A stretch of 64,000 nt of DNA from Saccharospirillum sp. GTDB lineage: Bacteria > Pseudomonadota > Gammaproteobacteria > Pseudomonadales > Natronospirillaceae. Both the position numbers and the translations under genes were made by a program. The stretch is from positions 186,001 to 250,000 of the forward strand of contig JAGYIL010000001.1 in the NCBI GenBank assembly GCA_018402545.1, in the 5' to 3' direction. A model generated the notes under the pieces. It saw nothing but the letters and a program-made list of their open reading frames with translations, had not been told where the DNA came from and did no database searches. Below, piece by piece: positions 16,629 through 25,510 of this stretch. The first letter of the stretch is position 1; every line of letters starts with the position of its first letter.

Positions 16629-17894
16629 ATGCTCAAGCTCAAACACTTAATCGTTTCTACCTGCGTCGGCACTCTGCTGGCCGTGTGCAGCACTCAACTT
16701 CTCGCCGAAGAAACGGTGACCGTACTGCATAACCAGCAAGATCAGTTCATTCGCGATACCTGGGATGAAATTCGGGTCGACTTCGAATCCCAGAACCCGA
16801 ACATCAAGGTACAGCTGGATTTTATGGACGACGATGCCATGAAAGCCCGCTTGCCCACGCTGCTGCAATCGAACGCCAAACCCGATCTGTACTGGAGCTT
16901 CGGCGGCGGCAATTACCGGGTGCGCGCTGAAGCGGGCCTGCTTGCAGACATCACCGACAAGGCAGACCGCCTGAGAGCCAATATTGGTTCGGGCGCCATG
17001 TCCGCCTTTGAGGTCAATGGCCGGCTCTATGGTGCGCCCTACCGGCTGGCTCAGGTCGGCTTCTGGTACAACAAGGCGTTGTTCGAGCAGGCCGGTGTGA
17101 ATGCAGACAACATTGAAACCTGGGATGACTTTCTGGACGTCGTCAATACGCTCAAGGATGCCGGCATTACCCCCATCGCCGCTGGCGGTGCCGAACGCTG
17201 GCCGCTGCATTTTTACTGGACCTACCTGGCCATGCGCATTGGCGGGCAGGATGTGTTCCAGTCGATTCTGGCCGATGAAGCAAGCTTCGATAACGAGCAC
17301 TACATTCGTGCCGGTGAAGAACTGCGCCGCCTGGCAGAGCTCGACCCTTTCCAGCCCGGTTACCGGGGCATGGCCTATAACGAAGCCGCCGGTGTGTTCG
17401 GGAACGGGCAGGCCGCTATCCACCTGATGGGTGAATGGGATATCGGCGTGCAAACGTCCGAATCCGAAAGCGGTGAAGGCGTCTCCGGTGATAACCTGGG
17501 TTATTTCAATTTCCCTATGGTAGAAGGTGGCCTGGGTGACCCTTCAGCGACCCTGGGCGGCGTCGACGGCTGGGCCTTTACCTCGGGCAACGGCAGCGAT
17601 GCGGCCGTGCGCTGGCTGGAGTTCTTCCTGGCGCCAGAACAACAACGCAAACTGGCTGCAGCGGGCATCATCATTCCGGTTGCCAATGGCGCGGCTGAGG
17701 CTGTGGAAGACCCGCACATGAAGCAAATTGCCGAGAACATTGCCAACTCCTCCTGGCATCAGGTGTTCTGGGATCAGGCGCTGGGCGCTGATGTGGGCGG
17801 CGTTATCAATGACGTGTCGGCCGAGCTGTTTGCCGGTGAAATCTCACCGGAAGACGCCGTAGATCGGGTACAGCAGGCCTGGGATTTCCGATAA
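16629..17894 (+). CDS. Sugar ABC transporter substrate-binding protein
   Basis: The 421-residue protein has a signal peptide (hydrophobic core about 8-24, cleavage near LLAEE) and the family 1 extracellular solute-binding fold. Typical features are KPDLYWSFGGGNYRV, YGAPYRLAQVGFWYNKALFEQAG, the TWDDF-like IETWDDFLDVVNTLKDAGITP and FGNGQAAIHLMGEWDIG. It delivers a sugar or oligosaccharide to the two permeases encoded downstream. The neighbouring GH43 glycosidase suggests a xylan- or arabinan-derived ligand. AGAGGAAGG precedes the ATG. A hairpin after the stop may keep its expression above that of the permeases. Confidence 0.93.
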   Translation: MLKLKHLIVSTCVGTLLAVCSTQLLAEETVTVLHNQQDQFIRDTWDEIRVDFESQNPNIKVQLDFMDDDAMKARLPTLLQSNAKPDLYWSFGGGNYRVRAEAGLLADITDKADRLRANIGSGAMSAFEVNGRLYGAPYRLAQVGFWYNKALFEQAGVNADNIETWDDFLDVVNTLKDAGITPIAAGGAERWPLHFYWTYLAMRIGGQDVFQSILADEASFDNEHYIRAGEELRRLAELDPFQPGYRGMAYNEAAGVFGNGQAAIHLMGEWDIGVQTSESESGEGVSGDNLGYFNFPMVEGGLGDPSATLGGVDGWAFTSGNGSDAAVRWLEFFLAPEQQRKLAAAGIIIPVANGAAEAVEDPHMKQIAENIANSSWHQVFWDQALGADVGGVINDVSAELFAGEISPEDAVDRVQQAWDFR

Positions 17895-17914
17895 TTCTGC
17901 CGAAATGTTCCCTG

Positions 17915-17948
17915 GGCTCATTGGCGGCAAAGTCAATGAGCCTTTCTT
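17915..17948 (+). terminator. Intra-operon hairpin between binding-protein and permease genes
   Basis: GGCTCATTG (17915-17923) and CAATGAGCC (17934-17942) form a perfect 9-bp stem followed by TTTCTT. Such partial terminators or mRNA-stabilising hairpins commonly separate a highly expressed binding-protein gene from its permease genes. Confidence 0.6.
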
Positions 17949-17972
17949 CGATCAAAGCCGTTCGAGACTGTC

Positions 17973-18932
17973 ATGAAATCTGTTGATATCGCGCTCGAAG
18001 CGCAGCGTACCGGCCGATGGTCGGCCGTGAAAGACTGGCTGTACCGCCAGAACACCGGCGGGCGCCTGTCTACCTTATTGTTGTTTATTCCACCGGCGCT
18101 GATGGTGTTCACCCTGCTGGTAATCCTGCCAATTGCTGAATCCGGTGTGTACAGTTTCTACCGTTGGAATGGCTTTACCGCACTGTCTGAAAGCGGACGC
18201 TGGGTTGGCTGGCGCAATTTTCAGTTTATTCTGCAGGATCCGGTCTTCCATCAAGCTGTGTGGAATACGGCGAAGATTGTGCTGATTTCCCTGCTGATTC
18301 AATTGCCGCTGGCTATGATGCTGGCACTAAGCATCGCCAGCAAGGGCAGCCTCAATACTCTGTTCCGGCTGGTTTACTTTCTGCCCTTTATTCTGGCCGA
18401 TGTCGTCGCCGGCCTGATCTGGCGGTTTATTTACGACGGTAATTTTGGCCTGGTTGCGGCCTTTACCCAGCTGTTTGGCATGGAGTCGTTCTACCCGCTG
18501 GCAGACCGGGACTGGGCCTTCAATGCCATTCTGGTTGTGGTGGTCTGGAAGTATTTTGGCTACCACATGATGATCTACATCGCCGGGTTACAAAGTGTGC
18601 CGAATGATCTGGTGGAAGCCGCCCGGCTCGACGGTGCCAGCCGGCTGCAAATCATCTTTCGCATCAAGCTGCCGCTGATCATGCCCGCCATTCGGTTGTC
18701 GATATTCTTCAGTGTTATCGGCGCGTTGCAGTTTTTTGAAATGGCGATGCCGTTGGTCACCTCAGGCGGCCCCAGTGGCTCGGCACATACCATTGTGACC
18801 TACCTTTACGAATTCGGCATTGTGCGTTCGCGCATCGGCTTTGGCAGCGCTGTTGCCGTGTTGCTGTTTGTTATGTGTGCCATCTTTGCCTTTGTCTATC
18901 AACGCTTTGTGATGGCGAGGAATACCGCATGA
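17973..18932 (+). CDS. Sugar ABC transporter permease (MalF/UgpA type)
   Basis: The 319-residue protein has six predicted membrane segments and the binding-protein-dependent permease EAA loop (EAARLDGASRLQIIFRIKLP), through which it contacts the ABC ATPase. The start overlaps no other gene and has only a weak ribosome binding site. Its stop codon overlaps the start of the next permease (ATGA), indicating translational coupling. No ATPase gene lies in this operon, so the pair must use an ATPase encoded elsewhere, as with shared MsmK/MalK-type subunits. Confidence 0.93.
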   Translation: MKSVDIALEAQRTGRWSAVKDWLYRQNTGGRLSTLLLFIPPALMVFTLLVILPIAESGVYSFYRWNGFTALSESGRWVGWRNFQFILQDPVFHQAVWNTAKIVLISLLIQLPLAMMLALSIASKGSLNTLFRLVYFLPFILADVVAGLIWRFIYDGNFGLVAAFTQLFGMESFYPLADRDWAFNAILVVVVWKYFGYHMMIYIAGLQSVPNDLVEAARLDGASRLQIIFRIKLPLIMPAIRLSIFFSVIGALQFFEMAMPLVTSGGPSGSAHTIVTYLYEFGIVRSRIGFGSAVAVLLFVMCAIFAFVYQRFVMARNTA

Positions 18933-19770
18933 AGGAGATGACCGATCGACGCAGTGTCTCTGCCAGTGTGGCGCGCTGGGGTTTATTGCTGCTCGCTGCC
19001 CTGTTTGTTTTACTGCCGTTCTGGATGACGACACTCGGTGGCTTCAAGAGCCTGGGGGAATTGAGGGTCAGCCCGCTGGGCTTGCCACGCCAGTGGGATG
19101 CCACCGCTTATCTGGATATTCTCACCAGCAGCATGACCTGGCAGATGATGCTCAATTCCGTTGTCATTACCGGCTTTACCGTTGCCCTGGTGTTAATCAT
19201 CGCCTCCATGCTGGCATTCACGTTTTCGCACATCCGGTTTGCCGGCAAACAGTATCTGTATTCGTACGTGATTCTGGGCATGATGTTTCCCGGCGCTACT
19301 GCGATTCTTCCGCTGTTCATTAAAATTCGGGACATCGGTTTGCTCGATACCTATGCGGGCGTCATTCTGCCTCAGGTTGCTTTTGGTCTGGCTATGAGCG
19401 TGCTGTTGTTCCGAACCTTCTTTGAGCAATTGCCGAAGGAGCTGTTCGAGGCGGCCCTGGTCGATGGCTGCAGTTATGGCCGGTTTTTCTGGACCATTGT
19501 GATGCCACTGTCAAAACCCATTCTGGCCACGGTGGGTGTGTTCATTCTGGTAGGGAGCTGGAACAATTACATCTTCCCGTTAATCATGCTGAATGATCAA
19601 AGCGTTTACCCCTGGCCCCTGGGGCTGATGGAATTTCGTGGTCAGTACGGGTCGGAATGGAATCGTATTCTGGCCTACATTACCGTAACAATTTGCCGGC
19701 GGTGGCTTTCTTCCTGTATGCGCAAAAATACATTGTCGCCGGGCTGACCGGCGGTGCGGTTAAAGGGTAA
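18929..19770 (+). CDS. Sugar ABC transporter permease (MalG type), frameshifted near the 3' end
   Basis: The ATG at 18929 overlaps the preceding stop by four bases. The protein has the MalG-type membrane segments and EAA loop (EAALVDGCSYGRFFWTIVMPL, near the middle). As written, the frame runs to a stop at 19747 and ends in an uncharacteristic Cys/Arg-rich tail. Shifting to the -1 frame at ATTT (19691-19694) restores the conserved family ending (LPAVAFFLYAQKYIVAGLTG...) and a stop at 19768-19770, seven bases before the GH43 start. One base therefore appears to be missing in this run of T. It may be a sequencing error or a recent mutation; all of the core permease precedes it. Confidence 0.85.
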
Positions 19771-19776
19771 TTTTTC

Positions 19777-21387
19777 ATGAGTGCAACCATTACCAACCCG
19801 ATTCTTCCCGGCTTTAATCCGGACCCGTCGATCTGCCGGTTAGGTGACGACTATTACATCGCTACGTCCACCTTTGAATGGTATCCGGGCGTGCAGATTC
19901 ACCACTCGACCGACCTGGTTAACTGGCAGTTGGTCAGCCGGCCCCTGAGCCGGCCCGACTTGCTGGATATGCGTGGCAATCCGGATTCCTGTGGTGTCTG
20001 GGCACCTTGTCTTACCTACAGCGAGGGGGTGTTTTATCTGGTCTACACCGATGTTAAACGCCACAGTGGCGATGCCAAGGACGCGCACAATTACATCACC
20101 CGCTGCACCACGATCGATGGCGACTGGCAGGCGCCGGTTTACATCAACAGCAGTGGCTTCGACCCCTCGCTGTTTCACGACGACGATGGTCGCCGCTGGT
20201 TCCTGAACATGCTGTGGGATTACCGGCCAGACAAACCGTCTTTTGGTGGCATAGTGCTGCAAGAGCTCGACCGGAATAACCTGTCCCCGATAGGCCCGGT
20301 GCACAATATCTTTGCCGGCAGTGACCTTGGCATGGTGGAAGGGCCGCACCTCTACAAACGAAACGGGTACTATTATCTGCTGACGGCTGAAGGGGGGACT
20401 GAATACGACCACGCTTGCACCCTGACCCGGTCTCGCCAAATAACCGGGCCCTACGAATTGCACCCAAAACAGCACCTGATCACCGCCCGGTTTGACCCGC
20501 AATGCCCCTTGCAGAGAGCTGGCCATGGCGATCTGGTTGAAACCCCGGAGGGGGAAACCTATCTGGTGCATCTGTGTAGCCGCCCACTGGCCAACCGGGG
20601 ACGTAGCCCCCTGGGCCGGGAAACCGCTATTCAGAAGCTAAGGTGGGGGGATGACGATTGGCTATGGCCAGATGCAGACGCCCTGTCGCCTCAGGTTCAG
20701 GTGCCAGCGCCACACACACAAAACCACAAACCAGCACCAGCCCGGGAAACCGACATAGACTACCGCTTCACGGCCAGCCGCCTGCCGGTGGATTTTCAGT
20801 GGCTGCGTACGCCCTGCCCGGAGACCCTGTTCAGCCTGAGCGAACGCCCGGGCTATTTGCGCTTGTACGGAAGGGAATCGCTGGGGAGTTTGTTCAACAG
20901 TTCACTGGTGGCGCGGCGTCAGCAAAGCCACCGGTTTAAGGCCTCGACTACGCTAGACTTTCAGCCCAGGCATTTCCAGCAGATGGCAGGGTTGGTGTGT
21001 TACTACAACAGCCGCAAGTATCATTATCTGTTTATCAGCCATGACGAAACTGTCGGCCGCTGTCTGGATGTCATGAGTTGCCTGGCAGATGCCAATGGCC
21101 ATGGCCATTACCCGCTGAAGGGCCAGCGTATTCCACTGCCAGCCGAGGGGCTGGTCCGGTTACGGGCCGAGGTGGACTTTGAGTATTTGTATTTTTCCTG
21201 GGCGAGCCAGAGTGAAAGCTGGCAACGGCTACCACTGAAGCTGGACTACTCGGTGCTCAGTGACGAAGCCGGTACCGGCGCAGGCAATAACTTCACGGGG
21301 GCCTTTGTTGGCATGGCGGCTCAGGATCTTTCTGGTACGGCAATGCCGGCGGATTTCTCCACGTTTGAATACCGGGAGTCGACCTGA
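19777..21387 (+). CDS. Glycoside hydrolase family 43 beta-xylosidase/arabinofuranosidase
   Basis: The 536-residue protein begins with the GH43 five-bladed propeller (NPILPGFNPDPSICR) and ends with the beta-sandwich domain typical of the xylosidase subfamily (about 335-536). The expected catalytic residues are visible: general base Asp16 (FNPDPS), pKa-modulating Asp129 (SGFDPSLF) and general acid Glu188 (MVEGPHLY). There is no signal peptide, so it acts in the cytoplasm on short oligosaccharides imported by the preceding ABC system. It is the last gene of that operon. Beta-xylosidase is the most likely activity; alpha-arabinofuranosidase is the usual alternative. Confidence 0.93.
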   Translation: MSATITNPILPGFNPDPSICRLGDDYYIATSTFEWYPGVQIHHSTDLVNWQLVSRPLSRPDLLDMRGNPDSCGVWAPCLTYSEGVFYLVYTDVKRHSGDAKDAHNYITRCTTIDGDWQAPVYINSSGFDPSLFHDDDGRRWFLNMLWDYRPDKPSFGGIVLQELDRNNLSPIGPVHNIFAGSDLGMVEGPHLYKRNGYYYLLTAEGGTEYDHACTLTRSRQITGPYELHPKQHLITARFDPQCPLQRAGHGDLVETPEGETYLVHLCSRPLANRGRSPLGRETAIQKLRWGDDDWLWPDADALSPQVQVPAPHTQNHKPAPARETDIDYRFTASRLPVDFQWLRTPCPETLFSLSERPGYLRLYGRESLGSLFNSSLVARRQQSHRFKASTTLDFQPRHFQQMAGLVCYYNSRKYHYLFISHDETVGRCLDVMSCLADANGHGHYPLKGQRIPLPAEGLVRLRAEVDFEYLYFSWASQSESWQRLPLKLDYSVLSDEAGTGAGNNFTGAFVGMAAQDLSGTAMPADFSTFEYREST

Positions 21388-21392
21388 TTCGG

Positions 21393-21412
21393 GTAACCCT
21401 TTCTGGGGTTAC
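21393..21412 (+). terminator. Hairpin after the GH43 gene
   Basis: GTAACCC (21393-21399) and GGGTTAC (21406-21412) form a perfect 7-bp stem five bases after the stop. No U-tract follows, so it may act as a 3'-end stabiliser rather than a strong terminator. Confidence 0.4.
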
Positions 21413-21459
21413 GCAGGCGCGACTGCAGGCCGTTCGGTAACGACCCTAAGGAAGGGGTT

Positions 21460-21534
21460 CTAGCGAAAACCAAGAAAGGAAAGAATCGCCAAAACGATAA
21501 CAACAGCACCGACAATATAGACGATATTATTCAC
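21460..21534 (-). CDS. 24-residue single-pass membrane peptide
   Basis: On the minus strand, a GTG at 21534 is preceded at 8-base spacing by AAGGAG (21543-21548) and opens a 24-codon frame ending in TAG. The peptide begins MNNIVYIVGAVVIVLAI, continues with a short hydrophobic run and ends Gly-Phe-Arg. It is almost entirely one transmembrane helix. Very similar tiny membrane peptides with a ...LSFxGxR end recur in gammaproteobacteria, as far as I recall; their function is unknown. It stands alone between GH43 and exoD-like genes, with a long leader containing further GGAGG-like stretches and a GCGCC/GGCGC stem. Confidence 0.75.
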   Translation of the reverse strand: MNNIVYIVGAVVIVLAILSFLGFR

Positions 21535-21941
21535 AGTAACTTCTCCTTAATTGCAAAGCTCAATTCGGGTTTGCGCCGTCGTCCCTGTGGCGCGAGATGT
21601 AACCTCCTGTAGTGGCTGCTCCTTACTGCTCCTTTGCCTCATCTTGGTTCACAATAGGCTGTTGGGAATGTCGGGTCTGTTCGCTGACGTACGCAACTCG
21701 AAATAATTGAAAAATATTTTTGATGCTCGTTATAGGCCAGATAAACCATCGGCAAGCGTCATTAACTTGGCTTGAACACTGGTTGCTACCAGAGCCAGTT
21801 AAACTCATCGTCCATGCAGGCAAAGCTGCCACCCACCTACCCGCTAGTGATGAAGGTACCTGAGCACTCATTCAGATCAGTAAGGGCTACTTCGTGGGAC
21901 TGAGTGTTGCTTGAAAAGCGTTAGCGTTAAGTAGGTGATGT
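21535..21941. other. Intergenic region, leader of the small peptide gene
   Basis: Apart from the ribosome binding site and leader of the 24-residue peptide (minus strand), nothing is supported here. Longer open frames in this gap have no ribosome binding site or recognisable product. Confidence 0.5.
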
Positions 21942-22517
21942 TTAAAGAAAATTATTGAGTACCAGAGTAATGGTAGCCGTAGTCGTCACAAAGGCGATCA
22001 GTGCGAGCAGGCCATCCCGTGCGATCAATGCCAGGCCGAACGCAGTTAGTGCTATGCCGGCACCATTGGCGCTGAAGGGCACTACTTCCATCAATGGCAT
22101 GGCCATGGCGATGATCAGACAAACGATGGCAATGGCGTAATTAGCCGGGCCTCTGGCAAAGGTGACCAGTCGCTGGCGAAGTAAGCGGTCGACAAACCGG
22201 GCGGGCTTTCGACACCAGTTCGTGACCTTGCTTAACGTCTCGTTCGATATGGACCGTCTGAGCAACCAGTTGGGAAACCAGAAGTAGTCGCGCCCCAGCA
22301 ATAATTGAACGACCGTTAGAAAGACGATGATGGCCATCAGCGTCGGCACGCCCGGTATGTCGCCGACCAGCGGTGCCATGGTAACCAGCCCCACCAACAG
22401 TAAGACAGGCCCGAAAGAACGACGCCCTATTTTAGACAGTACGTCTTCCAGTGAAACCTGATGCCCTCTGTGTTGCTTGGCATCTGCAATTTGATCTATC
22501 AGCTGTTCAAGATTCAT
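21942..22517 (-). CDS. ExoD family membrane protein
   Basis: The 191-residue protein has about four to five hydrophobic segments and the ExoD family pattern: an N-terminal helix, then IGRRSFGPVLLLVGLVTMAPLVGDIPGVPT, then WLLRRSI, and a hydrophobic C-terminus. ExoD was named from Rhizobium exopolysaccharide and alkaline-tolerance mutants, but its biochemical activity is not established. The gene is monocistronic and divergent from the Bcr-like transporter. Confidence 0.88.
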   Translation of the reverse strand: MNLEQLIDQIADAKQHRGHQVSLEDVLSKIGRRSFGPVLLLVGLVTMAPLVGDIPGVPTLMAIIVFLTVVQLLLGRDYFWFPNWLLRRSISNETLSKVTNWCRKPARFVDRLLRQRLVTFARGPANYAIAIVCLIIAMAMPLMEVVPFSANGAGIALTAFGLALIARDGLLALIAFVTTTATITLVLNNFL

Positions 22518-22873
22518 CCTGGAATCTGCCTTTGTGGTTGTTCAAGTCGGGAGTAACTGCAGCCGGCCAGAGTAAATGCACGGGTGTAAGACCATCAAGC
22601 CTGTCGTTCGGTCGACTAAGACTTCTGAGAAAGCCGTCACAGGGCTGGCCAAGAAGTGAGCTGGTTATGCCACGCTAGTCGCCAACTGGGGTCGTCACAA
22701 GCCGATAAAGGCCATGCGTATGTAATCTTTGCTGATCCCAGTCGATTCCGGAGACTCTGGTGCGACACCTATATAAAGAAAGCTGAACGGTCGTGGAACT
22801 GTCTTTAGAAAGCGTTACCATAGCCAGCTTTCAGCTTTTTACCTCTTCTTTAATCAACACCCAAGGAATTTCA
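22518..22873. other. Divergent intergenic region between exoD-like and bcr-like genes
   Basis: These 356 bases contain upstream signals for both genes. The segment 22738-22766 resembles 1582-1607 in the leader of the large lipoprotein gene. I see no gene or riboswitch I can name. Confidence 0.5.
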
Positions 22874-24070
22874 GTGAACATCGAGATGATTAAAATGGCC
22901 CTGGTACTTGGCCTGCTCAGTTGGATTGGCCCTTTCGCCATCGATATGTACCTGCCGGCCATGCCGACCATCAGTGACGACCTGGGGGCCTCGGTATCGG
23001 CTGCCCAATGGACACTGATGTCTTTTTTCATGGCATTTGGTATCTGTCAGCTGTTTTACGGGCCGGCCTCCGACGTGTTCGGCCGCAAGCCACCGCTGTA
23101 TTTTGGGCTGGGCATTTTCGGCGTCGCGTCGATTGGCTGTGCGCTAGCGCCCACCATTGAGTGGCTGATCGCCCTGCGTTTTTTGCAGGGCGTCGGCGCA
23201 GCGGCGGTGATGTCCATTCCGCGCGCCGTGATTCGCGATCGCTACACCGGTACCGAAGCGACCCGGCTGATGTCGACCATCATGCTGGTTATCGCCATTT
23301 CGCCGATGCTGGCCCCGCTGATGGGGACTGCCATCATCGTTCCGTTCGGCTGGCGCGCTGTCTTCCTGGCCGTTGCTGTTGCGTCAGTGCTGGGTCTGTT
23401 GCTAACGGTGTTCTCGCTTAAGGAAACGCTGGCACCGGCAGACCGGGCGCCGTTCCGGTTCAACGCAATGATGAAGGCCTTCGGCGTGTTGTTTCGTGAT
23501 CCGGGCTATATGGGTCTGACCCTGATCGGCGGTATGGGCATGGCCAGCTTCTTTGCCTTTTTGGCCACGGCCTCATTTTTGTATACCGGCTATTACGGCC
23601 TTACGCCTTTCCAGTTCAGCCTCGCCTTCGCGTTGAACGCCCTGGGCTTTTTCACCACCAGCCAGGTGGCTGCCAACCTCGGCGTCCGCTTCGGTTCCAT
23701 TACCGTGGTTAAATGGGCAGTGGCCGGGTACGCCCTGTCGGCTTGCCTGATGTTTGGGCTGGTTGCCCTGGGTAATGACAGCTTTCCGCTGCTGGTCACC
23801 CTGCTGATTATTACCTATGCCTTTCTGGGGTTGGTTGTTCCCACCTCGATGGTGCTGTCACTGGAAGAGCATGGCCCCATTGCGGGCACGGCCGCCGCCC
23901 TGGGCGGTACCTTGCAAATGATGCTGGGTGCCCTGGCCATCGCCGTGATCAGCCTGGTGTTCGACGGAACCCCACTGATGCTGACGGCGGCCATAGCACT
24001 GTGTTCACTGGTGGCGGCAGGCTTGTCGTTGCTAACGCTTCGCGGCACACCGCAGGGTGTGGCCGTCTGA
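22874..24070 (+). CDS. Bcr/CflA family drug efflux MFS transporter
   Basis: The 398-residue protein has 12 predicted membrane segments and the Bcr/CflA signature at its start (WIGPFAIDMYLPAMPTI) and in loop 2-3 (GPASDVFGRKPPL, the MFS motif A). These transporters export small drugs such as bicyclomycin or chloramphenicol, or sulfonamides and peptides, using the proton gradient. I chose the GTG at 22874 because it follows AAGGAA and directly precedes the first helix; an upstream ATG would add an atypical tail. Single gene, substrate not predictable. Confidence 0.9.
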   Translation: MNIEMIKMALVLGLLSWIGPFAIDMYLPAMPTISDDLGASVSAAQWTLMSFFMAFGICQLFYGPASDVFGRKPPLYFGLGIFGVASIGCALAPTIEWLIALRFLQGVGAAAVMSIPRAVIRDRYTGTEATRLMSTIMLVIAISPMLAPLMGTAIIVPFGWRAVFLAVAVASVLGLLLTVFSLKETLAPADRAPFRFNAMMKAFGVLFRDPGYMGLTLIGGMGMASFFAFLATASFLYTGYYGLTPFQFSLAFALNALGFFTTSQVAANLGVRFGSITVVKWAVAGYALSACLMFGLVALGNDSFPLLVTLLIITYAFLGLVVPTSMVLSLEEHGPIAGTAAALGGTLQMMLGALAIAVISLVFDGTPLMLTAAIALCSLVAAGLSLLTLRGTPQGVAV

Positions 24071-24101
24071 AGGTGTGACTGAGCGTCGGGTTTGCAGAGG
24101 G

Positions 24102-25379
24102 TCAGGGTGAGTTAGTTGCCTCATCCTCTGCTTCACGCTCGGCTTCCGCATGTTCTGCCGCCCAAACCCCGGCGGCCTCTACCGCCACGGGTGAGGCGGT
24201 AGGCACAACACCGAGGTAATGCTCGGTTGCCTCGACCGGCGTCACCGCGCGCTGGGTCATGCGGTAGAGCGCATAGAGTGAAATGCAGGTGAAGGTAGCG
24301 CCGAGCACGGGCCAGAAGGCATAGGGACCCAGCCCCTCCATCGCCCAGCCCGTTACCAGTGGGCCGGTAATGGCACCAAGCCCGAAGGTGAACACCAGCC
24401 CGCCAGAGGCCGACGCCATGTCTTCGGCAGACAGTGAATCGTTGGTATAGGCCAGAAACAGCGCATAGAGTGGCGTCGTGACGCCACCGGCGAAAAAGGC
24501 CGCCATCATCAATGGCCAGAGGCTGCCACCGGTGAGCCAGCCAACAACGCAAGAGCCAGCACCGAGCGTAGCGGCACCGAAGATCAGCTTGCGCCGGTCC
24601 ATTCTGTCTGACAACCAGCCAATCGGGTACTGCAGCAGCAGGGCACCGGCAAACAGCATCGCCACGAACAGGGCGATCTGGGTCGGCGTCAGCCCAATCT
24701 GGCTACCGTAGACGGCGCCCATCCCGGTTTGAGTTGCGTAGACGCTGCCCAGCAGAAAAATACCGACGGTACCGAGCGGCGAGCCGGAGAAAAGATCACG
24801 CAGGGACATTGGGCGTGCGACTTCAACCGTCGGAACGTGCGTTACAGTAAGCAGGATGGGTGCAAAGGAAATGGAAACCAGAATCGAGGCGCCAATAAAC
24901 AGTACGGAGGTACCGGCATCGCCCAATGTCAGCAGCCCCTGGGCGCCAATGATGCCCAGGGTTTGAGCGATCATGTAGGCCGAGAGCACCTTACCGCGGG
25001 TTTCGTTGGTGGCCGCGTCGTTGAGCCAGCTTTCGGCGGTGACGTAGATGCCGGACATGCAAAAGCCCACAAGCAGCCTCAGCGGTGCCCAGGCCCAGGG
25101 CTCGGTCAGCAGCGGAAAGGCAATAAGGCCCGCCGACATGAAGCTGCCCAGTGCCGCGAAGACGCGAACGTGGCCCACCCGGCGAATCAATCGGGGGCTA
25201 TAGCGGGCACCGGACAAAAATCCCAGAAAATAACTCGAAGTAACAATGGCCAGTTCAGCGGCCGAAAACCCTTCAATCCCCCCGCGCAGGCCGATCAGGG
25301 TGAAATGCATGCCATTGCCCAGCATAATGAGCACAATGCCCAGCAAAAGCGGCCAAACACCGGACAACATCCTGATCAT
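24102..25379 (-). CDS. MFS transporter, YcaD-like
   Basis: The 425-residue protein has 12 membrane segments and the YcaD-type MFS pattern: GNGMHFTLIGLRGGIEGFS in helix 1, LRLLVGFCMSGIYVTAESWLNDAA in helix 4 and PIGWLSDRMDRRK in loop 8-9. AGAGGG precedes the ATG. It is convergent with the Bcr-like transporter (32 bases apart). The polar C-terminal tail is Glu/Ala-rich. Substrate unknown. Confidence 0.88.
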   Translation of the reverse strand: MIRMLSGVWPLLLGIVLIMLGNGMHFTLIGLRGGIEGFSAAELAIVTSSYFLGFLSGARYSPRLIRRVGHVRVFAALGSFMSAGLIAFPLLTEPWAWAPLRLLVGFCMSGIYVTAESWLNDAATNETRGKVLSAYMIAQTLGIIGAQGLLTLGDAGTSVLFIGASILVSISFAPILLTVTHVPTVEVARPMSLRDLFSGSPLGTVGIFLLGSVYATQTGMGAVYGSQIGLTPTQIALFVAMLFAGALLLQYPIGWLSDRMDRRKLIFGAATLGAGSCVVGWLTGGSLWPLMMAAFFAGGVTTPLYALFLAYTNDSLSAEDMASASGGLVFTFGLGAITGPLVTGWAMEGLGPYAFWPVLGATFTCISLYALYRMTQRAVTPVEATEHYLGVVPTASPVAVEAAGVWAAEHAEAEREAEDEATNSP

Positions 25380-25510
25380 AAAATGCCCTCTTACGCGGGG
25401 TTGTTGCAGCCTGCAGATCGTTACACGGGTGAGTCGACGCTGTGGTCATCACAACGCCCAAATCGTGTCCGTTTGCGACAGCTCGTGAAGTAGCTGACTA
25501 ACTAAGGCTT

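Noticed and set aside
24729-25493. 254-codon open frame on the plus strand opposite the YcaD-like transporter gene
   Set aside because: The product is a polar Gln/Gly/Asn-rich string typical of the reverse frame of a membrane protein gene; no domain or ribosome binding site supports it.
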